Assembly (NCBI GenBank): GCA_028278225.1
Contig: JANQEU010000001.1
Coordinates: 58,087-122,086 of the forward strand
Length of the DNA: 64,000 nt
Source: Cyclobacteriaceae bacterium
Lineage (GTDB): Bacteria; Bacteroidota; Bacteroidia; Cytophagales; Cyclobacteriaceae
Reading direction: 5' to 3'
In this document: positions 55,449-63,822 of the stretch, in pieces
How the letters are laid out: each line of letters starts with the position of its first letter
How positions within the stretch are numbered: position 1 is the first letter of the stretch
Position numbers and translations under genes: made by a program
Notes under the pieces: generated by a model
Told to the model about the DNA's origin: nothing
Database searches by the model: none
Seen by the model: only the letters and a program-made list of their open reading frames with translations

Positions 55449-56944
55449 TCTTTGGTTTCGTCGTTCTTTTGCGGAACACCCTTGGTACTTCTTCCTTCCA
55501 TGATATATTGCGTTAGCAAGGCTTTCAGCATTTCTGCTTTTTCAAAATTTTCAGCATGTAAGTTGGTTGTTTCAGAAGGATCAGTATTAAGGTTGTAAAG
55601 CTGGATACCAGGTAAAGTATCGATTTCGGCAACCTGCTTTGCGGTCGGATAACTCCAACCCCCTGATCCGGCGTCCATGATGAGTTTCCAGTGATCCTGC
55701 CTGATCGCAAAACTTCCGTTGATCGAGTGATGTACAGTCGCTTCTCTCAGATTATTATCAAATTCTTCATCTCTAAGTATGGGCATGAAACTGTAGCTGT
55801 CCTCTCCTTCATTTTCTTGCAGGGTATAATTCACAATTTCAGCACAAGTTGCCATCAGGTCAGTGGTGCAGATCACTTCTTCGCTGATGCTGCCCGGTGA
55901 TATGACGTCAGGCCATCTTGCGACAAAAGGTACCCGGTGGCCTCCTTCATAAATATCTGCCTTATGACCTCTGTATATCCCGGATGGATAATGGCCGAAA
56001 GTGGCCAGTTCATCAAAATCCGCCATAGGAGAGCAGCCATTGTCACTGGTAAAAATGATCAGGGTGTTTTCCGTAATTCCGTTTTGACCGAGCGCTTCCA
56101 TGATCTGCCCTACCACGTCATCGACCATCATGACAAAATCCCCGTACTCATTGGTACCGCTCTTACCCATGAATTCATCAGATGGCAAAATGGGTGTATG
56201 AGGAGCCGGTAGTGGAAAATAAAGAAAGAACGGCCTCTTTTCCACAGAACTTTTGTTGATGAAATCAATAGCTTTTCCGGTTAAAACCGGTAGTACTTCG
56301 TGATGCCGGAAATCATCTCCGATCTGCCCTTCACGCCAGAAACCTTTTCCCTCATTTGCCGGAATGGTATCGAATTCGGTTGTTGTGATCCTGTCATTTT
56401 CAATGTAGAAATACGGAGGAATATCCAGTGATGCCGTGATCCCGAAAAAGTAGTCAAACCCATTGTCATTGGGATTTTCACTTAGTTTCTTGGTAACATC
56501 AACGCCGCCCGTCGTATCCTTTTGCCAACCGAGTCCGAGATGCCACTTTCCAATATTACCGGTTATGTACCCATGATCTTTCAGCATGGAGGCAACGGTA
56601 GTCCTGTCCTTATCGATCAATGGCTGATCCCAGCTCCACAGAACGCCCTGTTTCATCCATGTCCGCCAATTGTACCTGCCCGTCAGGATCCCGTATCGCG
56701 TTGGTGAACAAACGGCTGATGAGGTGTGTGCGTCGGTAAACATCATTCCCTCAGTTGCTAGCCGGTCAATATTCGCCGTCTGTATTTTTCCCTCCGGATT
56801 GTATACACTTATGTCACCATAACCCAGATCGTCAGCCAATATGTAAATGATATTGGGAAATTGCTGACGCTTATCTGTCTGGCATGAAACCAAAACCACG
56901 CAGAATAAAGGCGCAATTACCAAACGGGAAAAATAAATAGTCAT
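55418..56944 (-). CDS. Sulfatase, S1 family
   Basis: A 508-residue lipoprotein (signal ending VVLVSC, Cys21). Metal Asp pair in ILADDLGYGD; signature CSPTR with Cys79 as the formylglycine precursor, then GRYNWRTWMKQGVLW, GKWHLGLGWQKD and FTSDNGCSPMAD. The last motif, with a Cys after the Asn-Gly, is common in arylsulfatase-A-like S1 groups. The C-terminal LYNLNTDPSETTNLHAENFE is normal. It removes sulfate from an unknown sugar position. Its start overlaps the GH123-like gene by four bases, so these two enzymes are translationally coupled, which suggests a sulfated GalNAc substrate. Confidence 0.94.
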   Translation of the reverse strand: MTIYFSRLVIAPLFCVVLVSCQTDKRQQFPNIIYILADDLGYGDISVYNPEGKIQTANIDRLATEGMMFTDAHTSSAVCSPTRYGILTGRYNWRTWMKQGVLWSWDQPLIDKDRTTVASMLKDHGYITGNIGKWHLGLGWQKDTTGGVDVTKKLSENPNDNGFDYFFGITASLDIPPYFYIENDRITTTEFDTIPANEGKGFWREGQIGDDFRHHEVLPVLTGKAIDFINKSSVEKRPFFLYFPLPAPHTPILPSDEFMGKSGTNEYGDFVMMVDDVVGQIMEALGQNGITENTLIIFTSDNGCSPMADFDELATFGHYPSGIYRGHKADIYEGGHRVPFVARWPDVISPGSISEEVICTTDLMATCAEIVNYTLQENEGEDSYSFMPILRDEEFDNNLREATVHHSINGSFAIRQDHWKLIMDAGSGGWSYPTAKQVAEIDTLPGIQLYNLNTDPSETTNLHAENFEKAEMLKALLTQYIMEGRSTKGVPQKNDETKEWMQLWWLED

Positions 56945-58599
56945 AGCAATGACTTCAATACCTTGCTTTTTACCCTCCGGTATTTTTTTATTGAAGTAGT
57001 ATACTCAGTATAACTGGCAAACAATTTATTGATAAGTTTAGTAGCCGTCTCCGGGTCATTATCCATCAACATCATCAATAACTCATAATCCTCTATTCCA
57101 ACACGATGGGATTCAAACCGGACAGAGGAAAGCGGACCATCTTCACCCGGGAAGACGACATGGGTATCACCTGCCGGCAGAAAATTATTTGCACTTGCAA
57201 TAGGAGAAGGATGATGCACTACACTCTGTTCATAGGGATCGGCATGATACTGATTGAGTCCCCAATGTAAGTAACCGAAGGTATTAAAATGGGCCGCTCC
57301 CCACCCAAAATAAACCTGGCGCAAGCGCTCCTGATCCAGGGTCCTGTTAAGCCATTTGCCTCCCGGAACGAGACAGGTATACACTAGCACCTTCTCACCG
57401 TTGGCTTCTCTTTCTCTGAAGAATTCTTCGTTTTCCTGAAAGTCATTGATCAAAGGACACCACAGATCAATTGCTCCAACAATGCTATCACGGTCATTTG
57501 TGGCCTCCATTATTCTGGCTGTCGGAAAGATAGATTTCACCTGGTCAGCTATATCCCTGTAACAGGCCGCCTGTATTTCGGTAGGCTCATCGGCAATATG
57601 TTGCAGCCAACCATCAGTCAAATTATTTTCAGTTGCAAACTTTGATACCAGCTCCATGATGACCTTGATATCTTCCTTTCCGTTTTCCTTGTAGTATCTT
57701 CTCTTTGTCAGGACAACCTTTAGTTCCGGGTCTCCCCAGTCGTCATTATCACCACGGTACATGAGATGAGGTGATTCAAAATATTTAAATCCGACATTTC
57801 TGAAAACCTCAATAAACTTCAACATCTTGTCGTCATCCAATGTGATGGCACTATCCTCCAGGGAAATCAATTCTCCGGGGATCAAAATTGAATTTTGCCG
57901 GCCATGCGCCATCAGGGCTGCATATTTTCGCAACATATTGTACCATGGATCAGTCCAACGCTCAACATTGTGTTTTTCTTCCATACGGGTCAGGCTATAC
58001 CAGTTTGTATAAAAAAACCGGGCATCACTGAGCGGAGGTACCATTACATCCATAATTTCAAAAGTAAATTCCCCACCCATGTTCTTTCCCGAACCGGAAA
58101 TTGTTATGTAGACGGTGTGCTTCCCGGGTTTGTAATCAGAAGTCGGGATCGACAGTTTTAGCGCGGTAAATGGTGTACTGCTTTCTATGCGATTTGATTT
58201 GACAGGTTTGATTACTTCAAAGACCTTGAAAGGTGCCCTCCGGATCACATGTGGATTGATTTGAAACTTAAAGACCTCTGTGCGACTGTCCAGACCGGTG
58301 TTTTGCTCAACCGGCACCTCTACCAATTCACTCCAGTAATTCAAGGGTAACTCGTCTCCATTAATGGTTGCGGTGAAATCAAAGGCCTGATCCGTTAGTG
58401 CTTCAATGACTACATGTACTTCTGCAAATGACCCGGTTGGATAAAGACCCCTCCACCTGGCTGAATATCGATTAAGATCATTTTTATCAGGATAAATTGC
58501 CTCCAGGGGATCCACCAGCTTTAAGTCGATCTGTGCACAGGCCAATGACGTGATGAAACCTGATAACAACAAAAACACCAAAATCTTTAACGCTTTCAT
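56941..58599 (-). CDS. DUF4091 / GH123-like protein
   Basis: A 552-residue secreted protein (signal MKALKILVFLLLSGFITSLAC). An N-terminal beta-sandwich (about 25-185) precedes a TIM-barrel domain with WLQHIADEPTEIQ, in which Asp337-Glu338 match the catalytic Asp-Glu pair of GH123 beta-N-acetylgalactosaminidases, and LWCPLINDFQENEEFF and YLHWGLNQYHADPY, typical of DUF4091. The DUF4091 domain is the GH123 catalytic fold. The expected reaction is release of beta-GalNAc by neighbouring-group help, though the family also holds other activities. It overlaps the sulfatase gene by four bases. Confidence 0.85.
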   Translation of the reverse strand: MKALKILVFLLLSGFITSLACAQIDLKLVDPLEAIYPDKNDLNRYSARWRGLYPTGSFAEVHVVIEALTDQAFDFTATINGDELPLNYWSELVEVPVEQNTGLDSRTEVFKFQINPHVIRRAPFKVFEVIKPVKSNRIESSTPFTALKLSIPTSDYKPGKHTVYITISGSGKNMGGEFTFEIMDVMVPPLSDARFFYTNWYSLTRMEEKHNVERWTDPWYNMLRKYAALMAHGRQNSILIPGELISLEDSAITLDDDKMLKFIEVFRNVGFKYFESPHLMYRGDNDDWGDPELKVVLTKRRYYKENGKEDIKVIMELVSKFATENNLTDGWLQHIADEPTEIQAACYRDIADQVKSIFPTARIMEATNDRDSIVGAIDLWCPLINDFQENEEFFREREANGEKVLVYTCLVPGGKWLNRTLDQERLRQVYFGWGAAHFNTFGYLHWGLNQYHADPYEQSVVHHPSPIASANNFLPAGDTHVVFPGEDGPLSSVRFESHRVGIEDYELLMMLMDNDPETATKLINKLFASYTEYTTSIKKYRRVKSKVLKSLL

Positions 58600-58669
58600 A
58601 ATGCATTTATCATATTAACTCGGGTTATGACCATCCGCAGCATCAGCCTGAAAAGTCAAGGGCAGACGA

Positions 58670-60049
58670 TCAATAAAACTCCTGTATTGGCAACTTGCGT
58701 TTTTCTTTCCACCCGCCTCTCGTAAAGTCAGGCACCTGCACGGGAACATTGCCCAATTGAATTGAAATTTCCGAAAGCGGTGTCACGATGGACCAGGCCG
58801 CTCCATCATATACATCCTGATCCACGGGCCATCCGTTGTTCAGGCAATCAATCAAACGATAGGTCATAAGGTAATCCATTCCCCCATGGAAATTCGGATT
58901 TTTGGCTAGATCTTCTTCCATTTTCTTCCAGATCCAGTGCTTATACCTTGATCGCATCTCATCGTACTTGTCGTCCGGTAAAAAGCGGTGGCTGTCCATT
59001 CCTTTGACTGACAATCTGCTCGGGTATCCTTCATGATAGGCTTTTGTACCCGCTAAAACGTTTTTCCGACTATACGGGCGTGGTGTAATCACATCATGCT
59101 GAACAAGAATGGTTTTCCCATCAAATGTCCTGATCAGGGAATTGTTCATATCTCCATGCTTGAACTCCTTCCCTATGAACTCATCAGCCCCAAGTTCCTC
59201 TGCCAGCAGACTCATTCCTGCCGATTTGGTACTCACCGATACGATATGCTGAAAACTATCGCCCCTAAGTATATCCATATATTGCGCCACAGGCCCCAAT
59301 CCATGCGTAGGGTACAGATTACCATCATGAATAAGGTGCTGTTTTGCCCTCCAATTCTCATAATACCTGTTCGTCATAAAATAGCCGCTTAAGTCATGAT
59401 TGTAAGCGGCCTCCCCATACGTCAATTCCCCGAATACACCTTCCTGGGCCATGTTCAGCAGCCATAACTCCTCATTGCCGTAACATACATTTTCCATCAT
59501 CATGCAGTTTTTCTGCATTTCTTCCGCAGTATTGACCAGGTCCCATGTTTCCTCCACAGTCAGTGCCATGGGTACTTCCACAGCAACGTGTTTTCCCTGT
59601 AACATGGCATACTTCGCCATCGGCGCATGAAGCAGCCAGGGTGTGGAGATCACAATGAGATCCAGATCATCACGCTCCACAAGCGCCCTCCATGAATCTT
59701 CCTTTCCGAAATAGGTATCAGGTTTTTGTTTATTTGTTTCCTTTAACGCCTCCAGCGCTTTCGTGACCATTTCTTCACGTATATCACATATTGCCACCAC
59801 TTTCGCTTTTGGATAGACAGCATCCTGCAGTCTCACATGACCATTTCCACGCATGCCCAGACCGATCAGCCCAACCCTCACTTGCTCGATGGGATCAACA
59901 CGCAAGCCGATCACGGACTGACCCTTCGTTTTGGGAATCGACCCTATTTTTTCAATAATTTCTTGTGGTGATGCCGATGAAGTCAGCCCCATGCCTATCA
60001 AAGAGCTGGCGGCAAATGTTTTCTTTATAAAGCTTCTCCTGTTATCCAT
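58670..60049 (-). CDS. GH109-type NAD-dependent glycosidase (Gfo/Idh/MocA fold)
   Basis: A 459-residue protein with a twin-arginine signal (MDNRRSFIKKTF). The NAD domain begins VRVGLIGLGMRGNGHVRL and continues with VVAICDI. The middle matches the GH109 pattern: HVAVEVPMALTVEETWDLV, CMMMENVCYGNEELWLLNM, GEAAYNHDL and GNLYPTHGLGPVAQYMDI. GH109 enzymes use tightly bound NAD+ in an oxidation-elimination cycle to split alpha-N-acetylgalactosaminides, as first described for A-blood-group antigen removal. Tat export delivers the folded, cofactor-loaded enzyme. Together with the GH123-like and GH20 genes it supports a GalNAc-containing substrate. The fucose genes follow upstream on the same strand, 70 bases away. 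Confidence 0.85.
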   Translation of the reverse strand: MDNRRSFIKKTFAASSLIGMGLTSSASPQEIIEKIGSIPKTKGQSVIGLRVDPIEQVRVGLIGLGMRGNGHVRLQDAVYPKAKVVAICDIREEMVTKALEALKETNKQKPDTYFGKEDSWRALVERDDLDLIVISTPWLLHAPMAKYAMLQGKHVAVEVPMALTVEETWDLVNTAEEMQKNCMMMENVCYGNEELWLLNMAQEGVFGELTYGEAAYNHDLSGYFMTNRYYENWRAKQHLIHDGNLYPTHGLGPVAQYMDILRGDSFQHIVSVSTKSAGMSLLAEELGADEFIGKEFKHGDMNNSLIRTFDGKTILVQHDVITPRPYSRKNVLAGTKAYHEGYPSRLSVKGMDSHRFLPDDKYDEMRSRYKHWIWKKMEEDLAKNPNFHGGMDYLMTYRLIDCLNNGWPVDQDVYDGAAWSIVTPLSEISIQLGNVPVQVPDFTRGGWKEKRKLPIQEFY

Positions 60050-60119
60050 TGGTGATTTGATAAGTTGAGTATTTAAATTATGAAATTAACCTATAATTCA
60101 CACCATTTACCCGATCCAT

Positions 60120-60977
60120 TTAGCCGGAATATTGGACTGCAGTCTGTTTTGATGACCCCAATCCATCAATACCGAGTTCCACCACATCACTGGGTTGCAA
60201 AAACCTTGGCGGTTTCAAACCCAAGCCAACACCTGAAGGTGTACCGGTTGAAATAATGTCTCCCGGCAACAATGTCATGAACTGGCTGATGTAACTCACA
60301 AGATAAGGAACACCAAATACAAGGTCAGATGTCGAACTGTCCTGTAACCGCTCGCCATTTACTTCGAGCCAGAGGTTCAGATTATGCGGATCCGGGATCT
60401 CATCCCTTGTAGCGAGAAATGGCCCGATCGGAGCAAAGGTGTCACAGCTTTTGCCTTTTACCCACTGGCCTCCTTTCTCCAGTTGAAAAGTCCGTTCACT
60501 ATAGTCATTATGCAACACATACCCTGCCACATGATCCATCGCATTTGACTCATCCACGTAGGCGGCCTTTTTTCCAACTACAACAGCCAACTCCACTTCC
60601 CAATCTGTTTTGGTGCTTCCTTTTGGAATGATCACGGGGTCATTGGGGCCGCATATCGCTGTGGTGGATTTAAAGAACAGGACCGGTTCCGTCGGAATGT
60701 CCATACCGGCTTCTTTTGCGTGCAAGGCATAGTTCAGGCCGATACATACAATTTTGGAAGGCCTGAAAACAGGTGGGCCCAGTCTCGTGTCCTGATCGAT
60801 TTCGGGACAACCGGATTGATTGTCGTTCAACCATTTATCAAGTTTCGCTATGCCATCTTCACCGTAAAACTTTTCATCGAAATCTCCTTTAAACGCACTG
60901 ACATCCAGCCATTTGCCCTCCTTAGTGATAATACCGGTCTTTTCCTGACCGGGTTCTCCAAATCTGATTAATTTCAT
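60120..60977 (-). CDS. FAH-family hydrolase, probable 2,4-diketo-3-deoxy-L-fuconate hydrolase
   Basis: A 285-residue cytoplasmic enzyme. The FAH metal ligands fit Glu127 and Glu129 (TDWEVELAVVVG) and Asp158 (HNDYSERTFQ); KIVCIGLNYALHAKEAG and STGTPSGVGLG are family marks. The sequence fits the branch that hydrolyses 2,4-diketo-3-deoxy-L-fuconate to pyruvate and L-lactate (often mis-called ureidoglycolate lyase). The next gene upstream, six bases away, is a 2-keto-3-deoxy-L-fuconate dehydrogenase, and the L-fucose mutarotase is next, so this is the last step of non-phosphorylating L-fucose breakdown. The related L-rhamnose route is the main alternative. Confidence 0.82.
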   Translation of the reverse strand: MKLIRFGEPGQEKTGIITKEGKWLDVSAFKGDFDEKFYGEDGIAKLDKWLNDNQSGCPEIDQDTRLGPPVFRPSKIVCIGLNYALHAKEAGMDIPTEPVLFFKSTTAICGPNDPVIIPKGSTKTDWEVELAVVVGKKAAYVDESNAMDHVAGYVLHNDYSERTFQLEKGGQWVKGKSCDTFAPIGPFLATRDEIPDPHNLNLWLEVNGERLQDSSTSDLVFGVPYLVSYISQFMTLLPGDIISTGTPSGVGLGLKPPRFLQPSDVVELGIDGLGSSKQTAVQYSG

Positions 60978-60983
60978 ATCATA

Positions 60984-61766
60984 TTATGTATTGAGCTTAA
61001 CAAATCCACCATCGATCGCATAGTTGGACCCGGTAATAAAGCTGGCTTCATCCGAACAAAGATATAAAGCCAGGTGGGCGATCTCCTCCGGTTTTGCCAT
61101 CCGCCCTATGGGCTGGGTTTTAGCAAGTTTTTCGAACATTTCATCCTCTTTTCCCGGATAATTGTTTTTGAGGTAACTATCAACAAAAGGAGTGTGAACC
61201 CGTCCCGGTGAGATGGCATTGCACCGGATGCCGTAATCGACAAAATCCCTTGCTACCGTATAGGTCATGTTCAGTACGGCAGCCTTTGTCATTGAGTACG
61301 CGAAACGATCGGGAAGACCGATTTCTGCCGCGACTGATGCCATGTTCAATATGACGCCACTCCTTTGCTTTTTCATCTGGCCAATGACACCACGCATCGT
61401 ATTATAAACTCCCTTGATGTTGACATTATACAGTTTATCAAAGTCCTCCTCGTCGGTAGTTTCTAAAGTACCAATATGTGCAATTCCGGCATTGCAAACG
61501 GCAACATCAATTCGACCGTCTTCACCTGTGATGTCATTGCAAACCTTTAGCAGATCCTCCTGAACTGTAACATCTACTTTATAGGCCCTGGCCATTCCTC
61601 CGTCAGGTGTGATTTTGTTTGCAACCCTCCTGGCTCCATCGATATCCAGGTCCAAAATGCGGACATCGGCCCTTGCTTGTGCAAAAACTTTGGCGATACT
61701 TTCCCCTATGCCACTTCCACCACCTGTGATGATGGCAGTTTTTCCGTCCAGAGAAAATGAGCTCAT
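60984..61766 (-). CDS. SDR oxidoreductase, probable 2-keto-3-deoxy-L-fuconate dehydrogenase
   Basis: A 260-residue cytoplasmic SDR with TGGGSGIGESIA, CNAGIAHIGTLE, an active-site segment ASVAAEIGLPDRFAYSMTK (Ser, Tyr, Lys) and the characteristic RCNAISPGRVHTPFVDSYL, followed by YPGKEDEMFEKL. The VHTPF motif is common in enzymes that oxidise the C4 hydroxyl of 2-keto-3-deoxy-L-fuconate with NAD+. Its product is the substrate of the FAH hydrolase encoded six bases downstream. A similar step in L-rhamnose breakdown cannot be excluded. Confidence 0.82.
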   Translation of the reverse strand: MSSFSLDGKTAIITGGGSGIGESIAKVFAQARADVRILDLDIDGARRVANKITPDGGMARAYKVDVTVQEDLLKVCNDITGEDGRIDVAVCNAGIAHIGTLETTDEEDFDKLYNVNIKGVYNTMRGVIGQMKKQRSGVILNMASVAAEIGLPDRFAYSMTKAAVLNMTYTVARDFVDYGIRCNAISPGRVHTPFVDSYLKNNYPGKEDEMFEKLAKTQPIGRMAKPEEIAHLALYLCSDEASFITGSNYAIDGGFVKLNT

Positions 61767-61842
61767 TATGTGTTGATTTATAAATAGTTAGACATTGCTT
61801 CACTCATATTTGGGCCCTCTGGGTCCATAACAGTTTCCGGAG

Positions 61843-62175
61843 TTATTCCAGTTTGTAAATGGGCTTCATCTGCACCCATTTCTCATCCTCACCGGCACCC
61901 TGTAATCTTTGCTGAAACCCGGACATCAGTTCTTCCCATTCTCTCACTTTCTGATTATCGCTGTCAAGAGACTTCTTTTTTTCAAATGAAAAATCATCTT
62001 CCGTTTCTATAGTCATCACCAGTCTGGTGGCCCATCTGAAGATCTCCATACTTCGAATACCCGATTCCCTGATACTCTGCTCGATCTCAGGCCATACACT
62101 CCGGTGATATGCTTCATATGCCTCTATGAGCTTTGGATCGTTCTTCAGGTCCAATGTTAAGACATATTTCTTCAT
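61843..62175 (-). CDS. L-fucose or L-rhamnose mutarotase (RhaM family)
   Basis: A 110-residue cytoplasmic protein of the RhaM/DUF718 family: KKYVLTLDLKNDPKLIEAYE, AYHRSVWPEIEQSIRESGI (with the active His), IFRWATRLVMTIET and a C-terminal KPIYKLE. It interconverts the alpha and beta anomers of L-fucose or L-rhamnose, feeding the dehydrogenase. In several bacteria a member of this family is encoded in the L-fucose oxidation cluster, as here. It is the first gene of the minus-strand run and sits under a good -7 promoter element. Confidence 0.9.
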   Translation of the reverse strand: MKKYVLTLDLKNDPKLIEAYEAYHRSVWPEIEQSIRESGIRSMEIFRWATRLVMTIETEDDFSFEKKKSLDSDNQKVREWEELMSGFQQRLQGAGEDEKWVQMKPIYKLE

Positions 62176-62201
62176 TCTCTAAATGTAAAGGAGGATGGCG
62201 G

Positions 62202-62209
62202 CAAATATA
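62202..62209 (-). promoter_or_regulatory. Candidate -7 element of the fucose-utilisation operon
   Basis: On the minus strand this reads TATATTTG, a full match to the Bacteroidota TAnnTTTG element, about 27 bases upstream of the mutarotase ATG at 62175. No clear TTTG -33 box is seen at the usual distance. Confidence 0.4.
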
Positions 62210-62351
62210 GGTTTTGGTAGAATTTGGAAGCGGTATTTAGGTCAGGGATTTGATTGATTTTTGGCAATTGGGTCGGAAATTTCTGTTTTGTGACTGAGAG
62301 AAAGTGGAGGATACCAAAAGAACTTGTTTTTCCGTCAAGCAGTACGCTTGT

Positions 62352-63590
62352 TCATCTGATCCTGTACCCCACCCTCATACTATAAGGACGTGCAGTCAGA
62401 TCATTATTCTTATGATTGAGATCGTACAGAAAGATCAGGGTCATCTCCAAACGTTTTCCAAGAGAAACGGCTTTACCAATACCGAGATAATAAGCAGTTT
62501 CCCAATTTGCTTTACCTGATTGTTCGATCACTTTTCTATCCGTTATACTCCTGTACTCCGCATATCCAAAGAATGACTTGACGATCTCATAACTCAGAAA
62601 CCCGGAATAGCCATAGGCGTCCCCCACCAGGTCTTTATAGTTGGAATTCGTAAACTGTTTCCGGTAAATGCCACCAGCTCCCAGCGTAGCATGTTTATTT
62701 AGCCGGTAGCCTAGTTGCAGATCTATGTCCAGTATCAAAGGATCCGTGGATGCGATATCTACCGTGCCGCCAAACTGGAGTCGCCTATGGAATGGTTTAT
62801 CAGCTAATGAATTGCGTTTGACAGCTGAAGACAGGTCAGTGGTGGTATTGACGCTGGAATATTTCTTCTTCAGACCTTTGATCTCTTCCTGGGCTTCATC
62901 TATACTGGCCCTGGGCATATCTGCGAAGACTTCACCCATCTGTTCCGGATTGATCACGGTAAGCGGCAGATCGGGAATGCGTTGATTAATACTGGCCAAT
63001 TGTTGTATTTCTTCCTGGCTGATCTCTTCGGATTGATCAGGACCTAAAAACTGTTTCGACGGATCTTCAGGAATGAAAGGGCTTGACGTTCCCGTAAACT
63101 CCGTTAATTCAAACTCTTCAATCATTCTTGTTTCAGCCATGTCTTCCAAGAGTTGTAGCTTCTTTTTAAGGAAATCAACCTCGTAATTATTGTAAACATC
63201 AACCGCTGTGTCAGGATTATACTCATTGATACCGTATTCCTTATATGATTCAAACTTTTGCTGGTAAGACGTCAGGGAATCTCTGAAATTTTGTCTGAAG
63301 TACCTCAATGAGTCATTGACAACAGCAAGGTCAACACTGTCCAAATGTGCTTCGTAGTACCGGAAACGATCAATAAAATAGAGGCTGTCCGGCCTGTTAT
63401 ATAGATATGCCGTATCTTTTAAGACCTCCTTTACATCGGCTTCTGCTTTGCGAAATCTGTTTCGGGAATCTTTGACTTCTTCGATGGCCTTTTTATGCCT
63501 GCCGGTAGCCTTTCCGCTAAAGCGGATCTGACCAAATATTACTGTGGGTGTAAATAGCAATATCAGTAATATTTTGGTTATGGTTGGCAT
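62352..63590 (-). CDS. Outer-membrane barrel protein with helical periplasmic domain
   Basis: A 412-residue exported protein. After the signal peptide (MPTITKILLILLFTPTVIFG) a long charged helical region follows (about 25-250; KKAIEEVKDSRNRFRKAEADV, QKFESYKEYG, AQEEIKGLKKKYSSV) that looks coiled-coil. From about 265 to the end, alternating strands (GGTVDIASTDPLILDIDLQLGYRL, GYRIR at the C-terminus) form a small beta-barrel. I do not recognise a family. The layout suggests an outer-membrane anchor with a periplasmic stalk that might contact peptidoglycan or a partner. It is separated by about 175 bases from the fucose operon and probably has its own promoter. No link to glycan use is evident. 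Confidence 0.7.
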   Translation of the reverse strand: MPTITKILLILLFTPTVIFGQIRFSGKATGRHKKAIEEVKDSRNRFRKAEADVKEVLKDTAYLYNRPDSLYFIDRFRYYEAHLDSVDLAVVNDSLRYFRQNFRDSLTSYQQKFESYKEYGINEYNPDTAVDVYNNYEVDFLKKKLQLLEDMAETRMIEEFELTEFTGTSSPFIPEDPSKQFLGPDQSEEISQEEIQQLASINQRIPDLPLTVINPEQMGEVFADMPRASIDEAQEEIKGLKKKYSSVNTTTDLSSAVKRNSLADKPFHRRLQFGGTVDIASTDPLILDIDLQLGYRLNKHATLGAGGIYRKQFTNSNYKDLVGDAYGYSGFLSYEIVKSFFGYAEYRSITDRKVIEQSGKANWETAYYLGIGKAVSLGKRLEMTLIFLYDLNHKNNDLTARPYSMRVGYRIR

Positions 63591-63822
63591 ATAGTCAACA
63601 GGTGAAAGCGTCTTATATTATCTTTCCATATAAGTCCCTGTAAATTTACTCATTTACGATCAGATTAGCAGGCGTTAAGCCACCCTAATCCTGCCTTACA
63701 GCACTGAAACTTGCATTTGGGATCTTACTGATCTGAGAGATTTAGTTCACATCGCAGGGACAGTGTCCGGCTGCCATATCTTACTGGGTATTCCAATCAG
63801 ATATTTTTCGATTCCAGAAGTG
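63591..63822. other. Gap without recognised gene
   Basis: Between the barrel protein start and the RHS tail no coding region or RNA gene is seen on either strand. The promoter of the barrel gene should lie in its left part; I cannot mark it with confidence. Confidence 0.3.

Noticed and set aside
60120..60977. Ureidoglycolate lyase in purine breakdown
   Set aside because: This is a common automatic name for the family, but the neighbours are fucose pathway genes and no allantoin genes are present.
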